Position numbers and translations under genes: made by a program. Positions 1 through 8,386 of a stretch of DNA of 64,000 bases are shown here, piece by piece. How positions within the stretch are numbered: position 1 is the first letter of the stretch; the number at the start of each line of letters is the position of its first letter. This DNA comes from Devosia sp. Root685. Lineage in GTDB: Bacteria > Pseudomonadota > Alphaproteobacteria > Rhizobiales > Devosiaceae. A model generated the notes under the pieces. It made no database searches, had not been told where the DNA came from, and saw nothing but the letters and a program-made list of their open reading frames with translations. Where the stretch lies: NCBI RefSeq assembly GCF_001427875.1, contig NZ_LMHK01000001.1, positions 1,304,871 to 1,368,870 of the forward strand, given 5' to 3'.

Positions 1-2
1 GC

Positions 3-1172
3 GCAGATTTCGTCGTGCTCAGCTTTGCCGAGGACACGGTGCGCTATCGCGGGCTCGATGTCGAAATCTCGGCAAAGTATGGAATTCGCATGTGCTCTGG
101 CGATACGATCGGGCCAGGCGGGGTTTTCCGCGCCATGCGAGAACTTCCAGAAATCCTCGATTGCGCCAGGGATATCGAACAAATCTGCCCCGACGCATGG
201 GTGATCAACTACATCAACCCTTCCGCAGTGAACGGAATAGCGTTGAAGCGCTTTGCCCCCAAGCTGAAGAGTTTTGGTCTCTGCGATAGCCTCCACATGC
301 CGCATGTGAAGCGCCACTATGCCGAACGTGCCGGGATCATCGAACCGGGCAAAACGCTGTCGCCCGAGCAGGATGAAAAATTTGACCTGCGCATTGCGGG
401 CGTCAATCACCTCACCTGGGTGCTGAAGGCCGAATATGACGGCAAGGACGTCATGCCCAACATCGGCGAAGCCATCCGCTTGAAAGCGGCCACCGAGACC
501 GCTGGCGGCGACACCGGCGCCAAGGCCATCCACAACGATGCCATCGGCTACCAATTGTACCAGATGTTCGGCAAGGTGCCGGCCTGCGTCCCGCATACCA
601 AGGAATATGTGCGGTTCTGGCAGGGGCATGGAAGGACCGCGGAAGCCATCCCCTCGCTATCCCTGTGGGAGACCGAGGCCCGCTACGCGCGCCATCGCGA
701 GATGTGGGAAGAAATCGATCAGTTCATCTCCGGCGATCTGCCCATTTCACAATTCCTCACCCGCTATGGTGCCGACCACGCAACCGACATCATCGAAAAC
801 ATGGTCGGTAATCTCGGCAAGCGCTTCTACATCAACACCTTCAACGATGGCGCCGTGCCCAATATGGCCGACGACGCCTATCTCGAACTGCTGTGCGACC
901 TCGACATGAACGGTCCCAAGCCTATTGCCGTGGGCGATATGCCCCGGGGGCTGCGCGCCATTCAGGAAACGGTGCTCGACACGCATGAATTGACGGCTGA
1001 AGCCGTTGCCAAGGGCGATCGCGCCTTGCTTCGCCGCGCCTTGCTGATCGACCCGCTGACCAATTCCATCGCCGATACCGAAGCCATCATCGAGGAGCTT
1101 CTCGATGCTGAAAGGGACATCATTCCCCAGCACTGGTACGGCGGCGAAGGCGCCTTGCAAAAGACCGCGTAA
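3..1172 (+). CDS. GH4-family glycosidase (alpha-glucosidase/alpha-galactosidase/galacturonidase type), 5' partial
   Basis: The reading frame is open to the window edge, so the N-terminal NAD-binding Rossmann part is missing; about 389 residues remain. Family GH4 enzymes hydrolyse glycosides by an NAD+- and Mn2+-dependent oxidation/elimination mechanism in the cytoplasm. Visible hallmarks are an NYINPS segment, a GLCDS segment whose Cys is the expected metal ligand, and GVNHLTW whose His is the second ligand. The MelA-like ending with SIADTEAIIEELL is also typical. It is followed by a sugar-binding protein gene, which fits hydrolysis of an imported oligosaccharide. The exact substrate cannot be read from the sequence. 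An alternative is a 6-phospho-glycosidase of the same family, but no PTS genes are seen. Confidence 0.85.
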   Translation, partial: ADFVVLSFAEDTVRYRGLDVEISAKYGIRMCSGDTIGPGGVFRAMRELPEILDCARDIEQICPDAWVINYINPSAVNGIALKRFAPKLKSFGLCDSLHMPHVKRHYAERAGIIEPGKTLSPEQDEKFDLRIAGVNHLTWVLKAEYDGKDVMPNIGEAIRLKAATETAGGDTGAKAIHNDAIGYQLYQMFGKVPACVPHTKEYVRFWQGHGRTAEAIPSLSLWETEARYARHREMWEEIDQFISGDLPISQFLTRYGADHATDIIENMVGNLGKRFYINTFNDGAVPNMADDAYLELLCDLDMNGPKPIAVGDMPRGLRAIQETVLDTHELTAEAVAKGDRALLRRALLIDPLTNSIADTEAIIEELLDAERDIIPQHWYGGEGALQKTA

Positions 1173-1180
1173 AGCAAAAG

Positions 1181-1216
1181 CCAAGGCGCTTGGAGGCGTG
1201 CCTTGGCGCCTGACTT
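1181..1216 (+). terminator. possible weak stem-loop between the GH4 gene and the binding-protein gene
   Basis: A 7-bp stem CCAAGGC/GCCTTGG (1181-1187 with 1200-1206) lies just after the GH4 stop and is followed by CGCCTGACTTTTCG. The loop is 12 nt and the T run is short. It may be a partial terminator or a processing hairpin rather than a true transcript end. Confidence 0.3.
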
Positions 1217-1295
1217 TTCGTTAGATCGCAGCCCGACAACGGCGCTGCGAAAATTACGGGATGCGGACCCAAAGGGCCGCAATTTGGAGGAAAAA

Positions 1296-2588
1296 ATGCA
1301 ATTTCAAACCAACCGTCGCACCTTTTTGATGGGCGGCACAGCGCTTGGCTTGGGGCTCGCGATGGGGACCTTGCCCGCCTTCGCACAAGCGAGCAACCTA
1401 CGCCTTATGTTCTGGGGCGGCCAGGACCGCGCCGACCGCACCAATGGCGTCGGCGATCTGTTCAAGGACGCGACAGGCGTCAGTATCGATACCGAATTCA
1501 TGTCGGGGAGCGACTACTGGCCAAAGCTGGCGACCCAGACTGCCGGCGGCAGCGCGCCAGATATCATGCAGATGGACTACCAGTACCTGCTCGAATATGC
1601 CAAACGCGGCGCCCTCGCCCCGCTTGATGAATTCGTCGGCGAACAGCTCAAGCTCGATGGCTTTGACGTCGATCAACTCAATGGTGGCAAGGTCGATGGA
1701 AAGCTCTTCGGGGTCTCGCTTGGCGCCAATTCCGTTGCCGCTATCGTCAATACGACAGCGTTTGAGGAGGCAGGCATCGACCTGCCCACCAACGACTGGA
1801 ATTATGAGGACATTTTCGAAACCGGCCAGGCTTTCGCAAAGGCGAACATTCGCGGCGGCATGACGATGATCGCGGATTTCTCGGGGTCAGTGCCCGCCTT
1901 TGAGAACTGGCTGCGCCAGAAAAAGCGCGCCCTTTATACCGCAGACGGCCAGCTTGGCTTCGGCGCCGAAGAGGCCACGCAGTGGCTCACCATGTGGAAG
2001 GAATTCCGCGACGCCGGCGTAACCGTCTCAGCCGAGAATGCTGCGCTTTCGACCGGCGCTCTCGAGACAACGTCGCTGGTCAGCGGCAAGTCGGCAATCA
2101 CTCACGCGCATTCCAATCAACTGTTGGGCTTTCAGGCTTTGATGCAGGATCGCCTTGGCCTTATTGGCTATCCGCGCCTCGCAAAGGGCGTTGGCGGCGG
2201 CCACTATCGCAAACCCTCGCAACTCTTTGCCGTCGCGAGCACGTCGCAGGGCAAGAAAGAGGCCGCGGAATTCATAAACTTCTTCGTCTCGAACCCAGAG
2301 GCCGCAAAGATTCTCGGCGTGGAGCGCGGCGTTCCATGCCTTGCGGCCACGCGTGATGTGGTCGCGCCAACGCTGAGCGAAGAAAACCGTGCTGCCGTGG
2401 ACTTCGTGACCAATCTTGGCGACCTCCTCGGCGCTTTGCCGCCGCCGCCGCCATCGTCTTCGGGCGAGATCGAACTCTCGCTCTTGCCCAGCATCAGCCA
2501 GGAAGTGGCCTTTGATGCTCGAACCCCGGAAGACGCGAGCCAATACTTTGTCTCCGAAGCCTCAGCGATCCTCGAGAGAGCATCCTGA
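1296..2588 (+). CDS. extracellular sugar-binding protein of an ABC transporter
   Basis: 430 residues. The ATG at 1296 was chosen over an earlier in-frame start at 1203 because GGAGG lies 5 nt upstream and the protein then begins with a signal peptide. That peptide has twin arginines (NRRTFLMGG), a hydrophobic stretch and an AFAQA cleavage-like site, so export may use Tat. The mature part is a family-1 solute-binding protein (FWGGQDRADR, SAPDIMQMDYQYL, GHYRKPSQLF). A proline-rich stretch (LPPPPPSSSGE) sits near the C-terminus. It presumably delivers a sugar or oligosaccharide to membrane permeases, but none follow it: transcription ends at a strong terminator 7 bp downstream. The permeases are therefore expected upstream, outside the window. 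Confidence 0.85.
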   Translation: MQFQTNRRTFLMGGTALGLGLAMGTLPAFAQASNLRLMFWGGQDRADRTNGVGDLFKDATGVSIDTEFMSGSDYWPKLATQTAGGSAPDIMQMDYQYLLEYAKRGALAPLDEFVGEQLKLDGFDVDQLNGGKVDGKLFGVSLGANSVAAIVNTTAFEEAGIDLPTNDWNYEDIFETGQAFAKANIRGGMTMIADFSGSVPAFENWLRQKKRALYTADGQLGFGAEEATQWLTMWKEFRDAGVTVSAENAALSTGALETTSLVSGKSAITHAHSNQLLGFQALMQDRLGLIGYPRLAKGVGGGHYRKPSQLFAVASTSQGKKEAAEFINFFVSNPEAAKILGVERGVPCLAATRDVVAPTLSEENRAAVDFVTNLGDLLGALPPPPPSSSGEIELSLLPSISQEVAFDARTPEDASQYFVSEASAILERAS

Positions 2589-2594
2589 ACGAGA

Positions 2595-2624
2595 TGGCGC
2601 GCCCCCAACGGGCGCGCCAATTTT
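2595..2624 (+). terminator. Rho-independent terminator after the sugar-binding protein gene
   Basis: A perfect 10-bp stem TGGCGCGCCC/GGGCGCGCCA with a 5-nt loop (CCAAC) starts 7 bp after the stop codon and is followed by ATTTT. Its position and structure are those of an intrinsic terminator for the + strand operon. Confidence 0.8.
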
Positions 2625-2873
2625 GACTCCTTGGATAGAATAAGCGCAGCGGAGCTGGCTGCGGCCGCCCGTTTCACCTTCGACTTTAGCGCTTGCCGCA
2701 GATCGTAGGGACCAGGATGGAGTGGCGATCGGACGGTCCGCTTTGATGTGCATGCGGCCGTCGATACCAAGCATCATGTCGTCGATAGCTGTCTTCAGAC
2801 ATTGGAGCTGAAGTGCCGTGCATTCACATCGCGTAGGTCTGCTAATCCGGCAACGTGACGTTGACGCTCTTCA
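2625..2873. other. non-coding or degenerate interval, no gene recognised
   Basis: About 250 bp between the end of the sugar operon and the 3' end of the amidohydrolase gene. Short open frames exist on the minus strand (up to about 70 codons), but none has a ribosome binding site or a recognisable domain. It could hold the remnant of a decayed gene; I cannot identify one. Confidence 0.4.
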
Positions 2874-4367
2874 TCAGGCAGGATCACTTGATGGCTGAAT
2901 TGTTGAGCGTCGGTTCGACGTTGAGTTGTTTGGCGGCACCGTGCCTTCGGGAAGAGGCGACGTGTAAGCCTCGCCTCGACGCCGATCAACTAAGTCAGAA
3001 GCAGCACGCGCTCTCAGTTCTGGATCGCGGATGACCCGCGCGGCTGTTGCAGCCATTACCTTGGCCGCCGTGATCATGCCCTTGTGCGCTGCGGGAAGTT
3101 TTCCCTGGGTCACGGTTTGCCAAGTGTGGAATGGCGTACCAATGGCGGTGGTCGCAACAAGGCATTGTGCGGTCGGCACGATACAACTGACATCACCAAC
3201 GTCTGTGGACCCGAAAAACAGACGCGGCTCTGCAGGCAGAGGCAAAATTTCGTCGTGCAGCGACTTGGTGAATTGCCTCGATACCCCAAGAGCCTCGGCG
3301 CTGGCGCGGCGGTCGGCATCGGTCAACGCGGCAGCACTCAAGCGGTCGGCAAAATCGAAATCGTCATGGTCGAAGGCCGGTGCGCCGAGGCGCTCAAATT
3401 CCTCGCGCATCGCCTCTTCCAGCGGGCGGTTCGGCAAGACACCTGATGTGGCGCGATCAAAAATCATTTCGACCTTGGTCTCGGTCATCATCGCAGCGCC
3501 TTCGGCGATTTTCTGTACACGGCCGAACAGCGTGCGGACGTCTTCGAGGCGCGGGGCGCGAACCAGATAAAGCCCTTCGGCGAGCGATTGCACGACGTTG
3601 GGGGATACACCGCCCGTTTCCGTAACGGCGTAATGCACGCGCGCTTCAGACGGCATATGTTCGCGCATGTAGTTGATGCCCACATTCATCAGCTCGATCG
3701 CGTCGAGCGCACTGCGCCCAACTTGCGGGCTCACGGCGGCATGGGAACTGCGTCCGGTAAATCGGAAATAGGCCTGAAAATTGGCCAGAGTGGCGGCTGA
3801 CATAACTGCGTTATAGTCACTCGGATGCCAGCAGAAGGCCGCATCGAGATCGTCGAAAACGCCCTCGCGCGCCATGTAGGTCTTGCCTGAACCGCCCTCC
3901 TCCGCCGGACAACCGTAATACCGTACACGCGCGGCGATGCCGGCCTCTGCCAGGGCGTCCCGCAAGGCAACTGCTGCGAGCAGCGATGCTGCTCCGAGGA
4001 GGTTGTGGTGACATCCATGGCCGTTGCCTCCCTCCTGCAAAGGACGGAACTCGGTCAGGCCTGCGCCTTGCGACAATCCCGCGAGGGCGTCGAACTCTCC
4101 CAAGAACCCAATGGTGACTTCGCCCTCACCGGCCTCGGCCACAAAGGCGGTGGGAATGCCTGCCACGTTGCGCTGGATGGAAAAGCCTTCGGCTTCGAGA
4201 GCCTGAATATGCTCTTCGACAGAGCGATGTTCTTCAAAGCGAAGCTCCGGCATCCCCCAAATGCGATCGCTTAACTCTGTATAAGTGGCAGCCTTGCGAT
4301 CCGCGCAGCGAGCGATCTGCTCCGTACCGAGAATGTCGTTGCTGGCAAAAGGCGTAGTGGTGGTCAT
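2874..4367 (-). CDS. M20 family amidohydrolase, AbgB-like (p-aminobenzoyl-glutamate hydrolase subunit B type)
   Basis: 497 residues from the ATG at 4367; a TTG at 4379 is an alternative, and neither has a good ribosome binding site. The protein has the M20 zinc-peptidase layout: GNGHGCHHNLLG (metal His), CPAEEGGSGK (catalytic/metal Glu), CWHPSDYN, and a dimerisation lid around SSHAAVSPQVGRSALDA. This matches the AbgB branch that hydrolyses N-acyl or p-aminobenzoyl-glutamate-type amides. It is the last gene of the peptide ABC operon, 64 bp after the second ATPase, so the likely role is cytoplasmic hydrolysis of the imported amide. The C-terminal tail (after PLPEGTVPP) is longer and Ser/Asn-rich compared with typical AbgB. 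The substrate is inferred only. Confidence 0.85.
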   Translation of the reverse strand: MTTTTPFASNDILGTEQIARCADRKAATYTELSDRIWGMPELRFEEHRSVEEHIQALEAEGFSIQRNVAGIPTAFVAEAGEGEVTIGFLGEFDALAGLSQGAGLTEFRPLQEGGNGHGCHHNLLGAASLLAAVALRDALAEAGIAARVRYYGCPAEEGGSGKTYMAREGVFDDLDAAFCWHPSDYNAVMSAATLANFQAYFRFTGRSSHAAVSPQVGRSALDAIELMNVGINYMREHMPSEARVHYAVTETGGVSPNVVQSLAEGLYLVRAPRLEDVRTLFGRVQKIAEGAAMMTETKVEMIFDRATSGVLPNRPLEEAMREEFERLGAPAFDHDDFDFADRLSAAALTDADRRASAEALGVSRQFTKSLHDEILPLPAEPRLFFGSTDVGDVSCIVPTAQCLVATTAIGTPFHTWQTVTQGKLPAAHKGMITAAKVMAATAARVIRDPELRARAASDLVDRRRGEAYTSPLPEGTVPPNNSTSNRRSTIQPSSDPA

Positions 4368-4431
4368 GTTTTTACTCAAAAAGAATTTTACACGCGGCTT
4401 GTCGGCAGCGTCCTGCGACGCGGCCCGCTGT

Positions 4432-5445
4432 TCAGGCCGGTGTGTTCAGATGACAGGCCGAAACCCGGCCGGGACCGACAGGCAGCAATTGCGGCATGTG
4501 GCTTTTGCAGCGGTCCATGACGTGTGGGCAGCGGGGATGAAAGGGACAGCCTGAAGGCGGCTTCAGCGGCGAAGGAAGTTCGCCCACGATGGGCTGGTAA
4601 TCGCGTTCACGCGCCTCAAGCAGCGGCAACTGCTCGAGGAGAAGACGCGTGTAGGGATGGTTCGGGTTGTCGAACAGGTCCTCGGTCGAGGCCACCTCAA
4701 CCGCCTTGCCGAGATACATGATGACCACACGGTCCGAGATATGCTCGACCACACCCAAATTGTGCGAAATGAACAGATAGGTCAGGTCGAATTCTTCGCG
4801 CAGGTCCATGAAGAGGTTGAGGACTTGTGCCTGGATGGAAACGTCCAGAGCCGCCACGGCCTCGTCGCAGATGAGGACTGAAGGCTTCACCGCGAGCGCA
4901 CGGGCGATGCCGATGCGCTGACGCTGCCCTCCGGAGAACTGGTGCGGATATCGATCCGCATAGGCTCCCGACAGGCCGACTTTCTCCATCAACCCTGTGA
5001 CGTAGTCACGCTTTTCCGAAGACTTGACGATGCCGTGCACCACAGCGGGCTCGCCGATGATGTCAACGACGCGCATGCGCGGATTGAGCGAGGCGAACGG
5101 GTCCTGGAAGATCATTTGCACGCCAAGGTCGAATGCCCGGCGCTGTTCTCTCGTCATGTCCGGTACACGGACGCCTTGATAAGAGATTTCGCCCGCAGAC
5201 AGGCTGGCAATGCCCGCCAGCATGCGCGCGACGGTTGACTTCCCACAGCCCGACTCGCCAACAATGCCCACGACCTCGCCGCGTCGGACCTGCAGATCCA
5301 CACCGGCCACCGCCTTGATTTCCGTCTTCTTCACTCTGGCGCCAAACAGATTGGCGATGTGACCGATCACTCCGATAGGCGTGACGAAGCTCTTGGCCAG
5401 TCCCTGGAATTCCAGGATGGCCTCCGAAGTGGACTGCGTCGTCAT
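4432..5445 (-). CDS. oligopeptide/dipeptide ABC transporter ATP-binding protein, DppF/OppF type
   Basis: 337 residues with a single ABC domain: Walker A GESGCGKST, signature FSGGQRQRIG, Walker B VLICDEAVAALD (Ala where DEPV is usual), H-loop LFISHN. The C-terminal oligopeptide extension has PLKPPSGCPFHPRCP, with the Cys pattern of the oligo_HPY region that often binds a Fe-S cluster. Its ATG overlaps the stop of the preceding ATPase gene by 4 bp (ATGA), so the two are translationally coupled. It energises import with the DppD-type partner. Confidence 0.92.
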   Translation of the reverse strand: MTTQSTSEAILEFQGLAKSFVTPIGVIGHIANLFGARVKKTEIKAVAGVDLQVRRGEVVGIVGESGCGKSTVARMLAGIASLSAGEISYQGVRVPDMTREQRRAFDLGVQMIFQDPFASLNPRMRVVDIIGEPAVVHGIVKSSEKRDYVTGLMEKVGLSGAYADRYPHQFSGGQRQRIGIARALAVKPSVLICDEAVAALDVSIQAQVLNLFMDLREEFDLTYLFISHNLGVVEHISDRVVIMYLGKAVEVASTEDLFDNPNHPYTRLLLEQLPLLEARERDYQPIVGELPSPLKPPSGCPFHPRCPHVMDRCKSHMPQLLPVGPGRVSACHLNTPA

Positions 5446-6449
5446 GGGCGTGGTCCTCCCAAAGGGTTCCAGCAGCGATACGCGCGACCATCCGGTTCGA
5501 TCGTATTCAGGGGTTCGTCACCACACGCTGCAACCGCATAGGCACAACGCTCACGGAAGGCGCAGCCTTGCGGCAAGTTGAGCAGCGACGGCGTCATGCC
5601 GGGAATCTGGTGCAGGCGGCTGCCTCGCGTTGACCGCGACGGCACGGAATCGATCAGCCCCTTTGTGTAAGGGTGCCGTGGATTTTCGATGATCTCCTCG
5701 GTCGTGCCGAGTTCGACAATGCGGCCCGCATACATAACGGCGATGCGGTCGGCCAAGCCTGCGACCACGGCAAGGTCATGGGTCACCCAGATCAAGGCAG
5801 TGCCGACCTGCCGGCACAGCTTCTTCATCTCATGGATGATCTGACCCTGGATCGAGACGTCGAGCGCCGTCGTGGGCTCGTCGGCGATGATCAGACCGGG
5901 CTTGTTCATCAAGGCTATGGCAATGGCGATGCGCTGGCGCATGCCACCCGACAATTCGTGGGGATAGCTGCGCAGACGCTCGTCCGGCGACGGGATGCCA
6001 ACCATGACCAGCACTTCGCGTGCCCGGGCATAGGCCTGGGCCCGGTTGACATTGGCATGGGCCTGCATGGCCTCGATCATCTGGGCATCGATCCGCAGAA
6101 CCGGATTGAGCGTCATGGACGGATCTTGGAAGATCATGGCGATGTCGCCGCCGCGCAGCTGCCGCCAGCCTTCCTCGTTCAGAGCCGTGAGGTCTTTTCC
6201 ATTGTAAGTCATAGAGCCGGAGACGACGCGACCGGGCGGATCGATCAGCCCTAGAATGGAGAAGCCCGTGATGGATTTACCGGAGCCGGACTCTCCGACA
6301 AGGCCCAGGATTTCACCCTTGGCCAATTCGATATCGACACCATCGACTGCCTTCACCACACCTGCGCGCGTCGCAAAATGCGTCTTTAGGCCCTTTATCG
6401 ACAACAGGTTTTCGGCGGCCTGGGCGCGCGCACTATTTGTTCCGATCAT
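5442..6449 (-). CDS. oligopeptide/dipeptide ABC transporter ATP-binding protein, DppD/OppD type
   Basis: 335 residues from the ATG at 6449, chosen because GAGGAGCG precedes it; the open frame runs further upstream but only through the neighbouring permease gene. Walker [10 protein letters not shown], signature [10 protein letters not shown], Walker [13 protein letters not shown], switch His VTHDLAVV, and the C-terminal [14 protein letters not shown] of the peptide-importer branch. It overlaps both neighbours by ATGA junctions, so all subunits are probably made in fixed ratio. Confidence 0.92.
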   Translation of the reverse strand: MIGTNSARAQAAENLLSIKGLKTHFATRAGVVKAVDGVDIELAKGEILGLVGESGSGKSITGFSILGLIDPPGRVVSGSMTYNGKDLTALNEEGWRQLRGGDIAMIFQDPSMTLNPVLRIDAQMIEAMQAHANVNRAQAYARAREVLVMVGIPSPDERLRSYPHELSGGMRQRIAIAIALMNKPGLIIADEPTTALDVSIQGQIIHEMKKLCRQVGTALIWVTHDLAVVAGLADRIAVMYAGRIVELGTTEEIIENPRHPYTKGLIDSVPSRSTRGSRLHQIPGMTPSLLNLPQGCAFRERCAYAVAACGDEPLNTIEPDGRAYRCWNPLGGPRP

Positions 6450-7357
6450 TGTGCGCTCCTCGGATTGAGAATGTCGCGGAGGTGATCGCCCACAAGATTG
6501 ATGGCGACGATGATCAGGGCCAACGCGATGCCGGGAAAGAACGAGATCCAGTACTGACCCGACAGCATGAATTCGAAGCCGTTTGCGATGAGCATGCCCA
6601 GGGATGGCTGTGTCACGGGAACGCCGATGCCCAGATAGGATAGGGTTGCTTCGGCAGCGATGGCATGCGCCAGGTCGATAGTGGCAATGACGATCAGCGG
6701 CGGCATGCAATTGGGCAGCATGTGCCTGAAAATGATGCGCTGCGGCGAGAGGGCGAGGCAGCGAGCCGCCTGCACATATTCTCGGTTGCGCTCGACCAGC
6801 GCCGTTCCGCGGGCGGTCCGCGCGAAGTAGGCCCATTGGACCACGATCAGCGCGATGATGACTTTATCGATGCCTTGTCCAAGCACCGACAACAGGATCA
6901 ATGCGAGCAGGATCGCCGGGAAGGATAATTGCAGGTCGACAATGCGCATGAGCAGCGCATCGACCTTCCCACCGAAATAGGCCGCCGTGAGGCCGATAGT
7001 AGCGCCGATCAGCAACGACCCGGTCACCGATACGAAGGCCACGATGAGGCTGGTGCGCATGCCGTAAAGAATCGCCGAGAGCACGTCTCGCCCCTGCCCG
7101 TCGGTGCCCAGCCAGTAGGTTATGCCAAGCGATTCCGAAACGCTGCCCGGCGGCAACTGGGACTCGAAAATATCGAGTTTGCCAATATCAAACGGGTTCT
7201 GCGGTGCGACCCAGGGCGCCAGCACAGAAGGCACAATTATGAGCGCGAGGAGGATCAGCCCGAAAGTGGCCAACCGGTTTTCCAGAAACTGGGACCTGAG
7301 CCGCTGAAACGGGGTTTCGACTGCAACAGTCGGTGCTTGTGGTGATGCGGTGCTCAT
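6446..7357 (-). CDS. ABC transporter permease, DppC/OppC type
   Basis: 303 residues. An N-terminal cytoplasmic stretch is followed by about six membrane segments. The inner-membrane permease motif EAA-G lies around LVERNREYVQAARCLALSPQRIIFRHMLP, where the ATPase coupling helix docks. The start codon overlaps the stop of the DppB-type gene in a TAATG junction. It forms the channel with the DppB-type partner. The start has no strong ribosome binding site of its own, consistent with coupling. Confidence 0.9.
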   Translation of the reverse strand: MSTASPQAPTVAVETPFQRLRSQFLENRLATFGLILLALIIVPSVLAPWVAPQNPFDIGKLDIFESQLPPGSVSESLGITYWLGTDGQGRDVLSAILYGMRTSLIVAFVSVTGSLLIGATIGLTAAYFGGKVDALLMRIVDLQLSFPAILLALILLSVLGQGIDKVIIALIVVQWAYFARTARGTALVERNREYVQAARCLALSPQRIIFRHMLPNCMPPLIVIATIDLAHAIAAEATLSYLGIGVPVTQPSLGMLIANGFEFMLSGQYWISFFPGIALALIIVAINLVGDHLRDILNPRSAQ

Positions 7358-8331
7358 TAATCACGGACCTTTTCACGCGCCGTGGGATCGATCGCCATGT
7401 AGAGAATATCGACCACCAGGTTGAGCATGATGAGAAAGAACACCATCAGAACGAGGTAAGCGACGACGACAGGGCGATCGAGAATGATGATGGAATCGAT
7501 CAGCAGCTTGCCCATGCCGGGCCAGGCGAAGACGGTCTCGGTCACCACAGCGAAGGCCACAGCCTGTCCGAACTCCAGGCCCGTCACCGTGACGATGGGA
7601 ATAAGGATGTTGCGGAGGAGATGAACCCCCACCACGCGCCGCGGCCGCACTCCTTTGGCACGGGCGAACTTGATGTAGTCCATCGGCAGTACTTCGCGGG
7701 TGGCGGCCCGCGTCACACGAATGATGAGCGCCGCCTTGGCCAGGCCCAGCGTCAGTGCGGGCAGGATGAGATGGCGCCAACCGTCGGGGGTGAGCACACT
7801 CAGCGACAAGCCGCCGACACTCACCGTGCTGCCGCGACCTGAAGAGGGTAAAAGTCCGAGGTAGACCGAGAAAAACATAATCAGCATGAGGCCGATCCAG
7901 AACGTCGGCAGGCTGAACCCGAGGATGGAGACGGTCATGACGGCCTTTGAGGAGGCCGCCTTGGGACGCAAACCCGCCAGCATACCGAGCGGCACGCCGA
8001 CCAGGACGGCAAAGCCGATGGCAACCACCACCATCTCGATGGTGGCCGGCATACGCTCGAGAATGAGTTGCATGGCTGGCTGGCCGGTCAGGAAGCTGCG
8101 GCCGAAGTCGCCGCGAGCGGCATTACCGACAAAGGTCAGGTATTGCATCCAGATGGGTTGATCGAGGCCGAACGCCTGCCGCACGGCGGCGCGCTCCAAA
8201 TCATTGGCTTCAGGGCTGACGAGCATCGCTGTCGGGTCGCCGATGAGGTAGAGGCCGATAAAGACCAGCATCGACATCACCACCACTGCTCCCGCAGCCT
8301 GAATGAGCCGATTGATGATGAAAAGGAGCAC
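7357..8331 (-). CDS. ABC transporter permease, DppB/OppB type
   Basis: 324 residues with six predicted membrane segments, beginning with the typical first helix FIINRLIQAAGAVVVMSMLVF. It has the DppB-type periplasmic loop (PIWMQYLTFVGNAARGDFG) and the coupling motif around TREVLPMDYIKFARAKGV. It is separated from the binding-protein gene by a 55-bp spacer that contains a strong stem-loop, so its translation level may be lower than that of the binding protein. Confidence 0.92.
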   Translation of the reverse strand: MLLFIINRLIQAAGAVVVMSMLVFIGLYLIGDPTAMLVSPEANDLERAAVRQAFGLDQPIWMQYLTFVGNAARGDFGRSFLTGQPAMQLILERMPATIEMVVVAIGFAVLVGVPLGMLAGLRPKAASSKAVMTVSILGFSLPTFWIGLMLIMFFSVYLGLLPSSGRGSTVSVGGLSLSVLTPDGWRHLILPALTLGLAKAALIIRVTRAATREVLPMDYIKFARAKGVRPRRVVGVHLLRNILIPIVTVTGLEFGQAVAFAVVTETVFAWPGMGKLLIDSIIILDRPVVVAYLVLMVFFLIMLNLVVDILYMAIDPTAREKVRD

Positions 8332-8354
8332 TGGACCGTTCCCCGGTTATCGAA

Positions 8355-8380
8355 TTGGCCCCGGCATGCACCGGGGCCAA
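8355..8380 (-). other. intra-operon stem-loop between binding-protein and permease genes
   Basis: A perfect 10-bp stem TTGGCCCCGG/CCGGGGCCAA with a 6-nt loop CATGCA lies 6 bp after the binding-protein stop on the minus strand. No T run follows it in that direction, so it is more likely an mRNA-stabilising or partial-attenuation element than a full terminator. Such structures often raise binding-protein output over membrane subunits. Confidence 0.55.
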
Positions 8381-8386
8381 AAGAAG

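Noticed and set aside
5670-6836. N-terminal extension of the DppD-type ATPase into the permease gene (an apparent 464-residue fusion)
   Set aside because: The extension is the DppC gene read out of frame; the true start at 6449 has a good ribosome binding site and the standard ATPase N-terminus.
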